Assembly (NCBI GenBank): GCA_003508605.1
Contig: DNUB01000109.1
Coordinates: forward strand, 1,103-7,181
Direction of reading: 5' to 3'
DNA length: 6,079 nucleotides
Source of the DNA: Oscillospiraceae bacterium
GTDB lineage: Bacteria > Bacillota > Clostridia > Oscillospirales > Ruminococcaceae
In this document: piece after piece, positions 4,110-6,079 of the stretch
Layout: every line of letters begins with the position of its first letter
How positions within the stretch are numbered: the first letter of the stretch is position 1
Made by a program: the position numbers and the translations under genes
Notes under the pieces: model-generated
Told to the model about the DNA's origin: nothing
The model's input: the letters and a program-made list of their open reading frames with translations, nothing else
Databases searched by the model: none

Positions 4110-6079
4110 ATGGAAACGAACGAAAATCTTACAAAGGAAAGATATAATGTTGGCGGAATGACATGTTCCGCCTGCTCGGCTCACGTTGAAAAGGCGGTAA
4201 GCAGGGTAAGGGGAGTCGAAAAGGCTGAAGTTAACCTGCTTACCAACTCCATGACGGTGCGGTACGACAGTAAAATATGCAGTCAAAAAGATATTATAGA
4301 TGCGGTTGAAGAAGGCGGCTACACTGCGTCTCTTCCCTCCGATGATAAAAGCGGACCGAGTAAGTCAAAAAGGGAAAGCCCTGCCGAAATACGCAAGAAA
4401 GAGTTTGGGGAAATGAAAAAACGGCTTATAGGGTCGGTGATTTTTTTAATTCCTTTGTTTTATATTTCCATGGGGCATATGATGGGCGCACCCTTGCCGA
4501 GCTTTTTTCATGGAGCGGAAAATGCGCTGACCTTCGCCTTTACTCAGCTTTTGCTTGCTTTTCCGATAGTGCTTATTAACAAACACTATTTTGTCAACGG
4601 CTTTAGAAACCTTATAAAAGGCTCGCCCAATATGGATACGCTGATAGCGTTGGGGTCGGGTGCGGCATTGGTGTACGGTATTGTCGCCATATACCGCATA
4701 GGCTACGGATTGGGCCACGGTGATAATGAGCTTGTGGAAAGATATATGATGAATCTTTACTTTGAAAGCTCGGGAACTATACTCACCCTTATATCCGTGG
4801 GAAAAATGCTTGAAGCAAGGGCAAAGGGAAAAACCTCCTCCGCAATAGAAAAGCTTCTCGACTTAGCTCCGAAAACTGCGCTGGTGGAGAGAAACGGGCA
4901 GGAGCTGGTTCTTTCTCCGGAGGAGATACAAATGGGGGATATCGTTATAGTTAAGGCGGGAGAAAGTGCCGCTGTGGACGGAGTTATTGTAGAGGGAAAC
5001 GGCGTGCTTGACCAATCCGCCGTTACAGGCGAAAGCATAGGAGTAGAGAAGACGGTGGGGGACAGTGTGATCGCCTCATCGATAAATAAAAGCGGCTACT
5101 TTAAGATGCGTGCTCAGCGTGTAGGCGACGACACTACCCTGTCGCAGATTATTCGTCTCGTAGAGGATGCCACAGGCTCAAAAGCACCTATCGCAAAGTT
5201 AGCGGATAAGATAAGCGGCGTGTTTGTACCTATTGTTATTGCAATAGCCCTGATTTCGGGAGCGGCCTGGCTTATAGCGGGGGACGGACTCGAAACTGCG
5301 CTGTCAACGGCTATTTCGGTGCTTGTTATTTCCTGCCCATGCGCATTGGGCTTGGCTACTCCCGTGGCAATTATGGCGGGGACGGGCAAGGGGGCGGAAA
5401 ACGGAATACTGATAAAATCCGCTTCGGCATTGGAAACCGCTCACAAGCTTAATGTTGTGGTAATGGACAAAACGGGCACGTTAACCGCAGGAAAGCCCTC
5501 CGTAACAAGCCTTATCGCAGATTCAAACATTTCCGAGACACATATTTTAGCGGTGGCGGCAGCATTGGAATTAAAGTCGGAGCATCCCTTGGCGGAGGCG
5601 GTAATAAATTCCGCAAAAGAAAACAACGTGACCCCTCTTGCAGCCTCAAATTTTGAAGGCATTTTCGGAAAGGGTGTAAGGGGGGACATAGACGGCAGAA
5701 ACTGTCTTGCGGGGAATTTGGCTTTAATGCGGGAAAACGGAATCGATGCAGTCAAATGGGAGGATAAATCCTACACTCTTGCCGATAACGGAGCTACTCC
5801 TCTGTACATTGCGGAAAACGGCAGAATAATCGGGATTATAGGAGTGGAGGACACGGTAAAGCCCACCGCTTCGGCAGCGATATGGGAGCTGAAGCAAATG
5901 GGGATAAGCGTCGTAATGCTCAGCGGCGATAATAAGCGCACCGCAGAAGCGGTTGGCAAGAGGATCGGTATAGACAGGGTGATTTCGGAGGTGCTGCCTG
6001 CGGATAAGGAAAAGATAATAAGGGATTTGCAGGGTGAGGGCAAGCTGGTCGCTATGGTGGGCGACGGAATAAACGACGC
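4110..6079 (+). CDS. copA: Copper-exporting P1B-type ATPase CopA (3' end outside window)
   Basis: This membrane pump uses ATP to expel Cu(I) from the cytoplasm. The first 656 residues are present. One heavy-metal-associated domain carries GMTCSAC (16-22), with Cu-binding Cys19 and Cys22. Next come four predicted helices (about 106-122, 138-158, 175-195, 213-233) and the actuator domain with TGES (306-309). The helix pair that follows bears the CPC ion-binding motif (409-411) preceded by S408 and followed by ALG. The phosphorylation motif is DKTGT (Asp453). The nucleotide domain has SEHP (490-493, His492) and GKGV (520-523). The hinge has SGDN (605-608) and GDGIND (651-656), where the window ends. 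About 80-100 residues with the last two helices should follow. The start is fixed by an in-frame TGA at 4104-4106 and an AAAGGA ribosome site at 4093-4098. CPC with GMTCxxC indicates a monovalent copper (possibly silver) pump and argues against a Zn/Cd pump. Confidence 0.95.
   Translation, partial: METNENLTKERYNVGGMTCSACSAHVEKAVSRVRGVEKAEVNLLTNSMTVRYDSKICSQKDIIDAVEEGGYTASLPSDDKSGPSKSKRESPAEIRKKEFGEMKKRLIGSVIFLIPLFYISMGHMMGAPLPSFFHGAENALTFAFTQLLLAFPIVLINKHYFVNGFRNLIKGSPNMDTLIALGSGAALVYGIVAIYRIGYGLGHGDNELVERYMMNLYFESSGTILTLISVGKMLEARAKGKTSSAIEKLLDLAPKTALVERNGQELVLSPEEIQMGDIVIVKAGESAAVDGVIVEGNGVLDQSAVTGESIGVEKTVGDSVIASSINKSGYFKMRAQRVGDDTTLSQIIRLVEDATGSKAPIAKLADKISGVFVPIVIAIALISGAAWLIAGDGLETALSTAISVLVISCPCALGLATPVAIMAGTGKGAENGILIKSASALETAHKLNVVVMDKTGTLTAGKPSVTSLIADSNISETHILAVAAALELKSEHPLAEAVINSAKENNVTPLAASNFEGIFGKGVRGDIDGRNCLAGNLALMRENGIDAVKWEDKSYTLADNGATPLYIAENGRIIGIIGVEDTVKPTASAAIWELKQMGISVVMLSGDNKRTAEAVGKRIGIDRVISEVLPADKEKIIRDLQGEGKLVAMVGDGIND

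Noticed and set aside
4089..6043. Several minus-strand open frames of 65-104 codons
   Set aside because: All lie opposite copA, which is continuous and carries every P-type ATPase motif. They are antisense shadows.

Overview
The window looks like a chromosomal segment from a low-to-moderate-GC member of the Firmicutes, probably a Clostridia of the gut or rumen type (Oscillospirales/Lachnospirales-like). The grounds are strong AAAGGAGG-type ribosome binding sites, sigma-A-style promoters with 17-bp spacers, a two-gene drug/peptide-type ABC exporter, and a CopA ATPase under a CopY-like operator. This placement comes from general style and not from any marker gene. The DNA holds four protein-coding genes, two of them cut by the window edges, and two non-coding stretches rich in inverted repeats.

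Layout. (1) 1-1010, plus strand: the 3' part of an ABC transporter ATPase gene, overlapped by 4 bases by a six-helix ABC-2-type permease gene. Together they form one translationally coupled export unit. (2) 1011-1273: a non-coding gap between two convergent genes. It is filled by a large nested inverted-repeat element of about 164 bp (1028-1191) and a separate perfect 13-bp stem (1195-1235). Both probably help end transcription from the two sides. (3) 1274-3631, minus strand: a 785-residue glycoside hydrolase that aligns along most of its length with the animal galactocerebrosidase family (GH59). It has both catalytic glutamates, lacks a signal peptide, and carries an extra C-terminal beta-sandwich-like domain. 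(4) 3632-4109: a divergent intergenic region. It holds an extended -10 promoter and a structured 5' leader for the glycosidase, a small AT palindrome, a 22-bp-arm hairpin, and a near-consensus promoter with tandem cop-box-like operator sequences for the next gene. (5) 4110-6079, plus strand: a copper-exporting P1B-type ATPase (CopA) running off the window inside its GDGIND motif.

The three coding units do not form one pathway. The ABC pair exports an unknown substrate, the glycosidase probably cleaves a small beta-galactoside or related glycoside in the cytoplasm, and CopA removes Cu(I). The most unusual items are the cytoplasmic GH59-type enzyme with its structured leader and the nested palindromic element between the convergent genes. 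No mobile-element gene, CRISPR array, tRNA or rRNA was seen.
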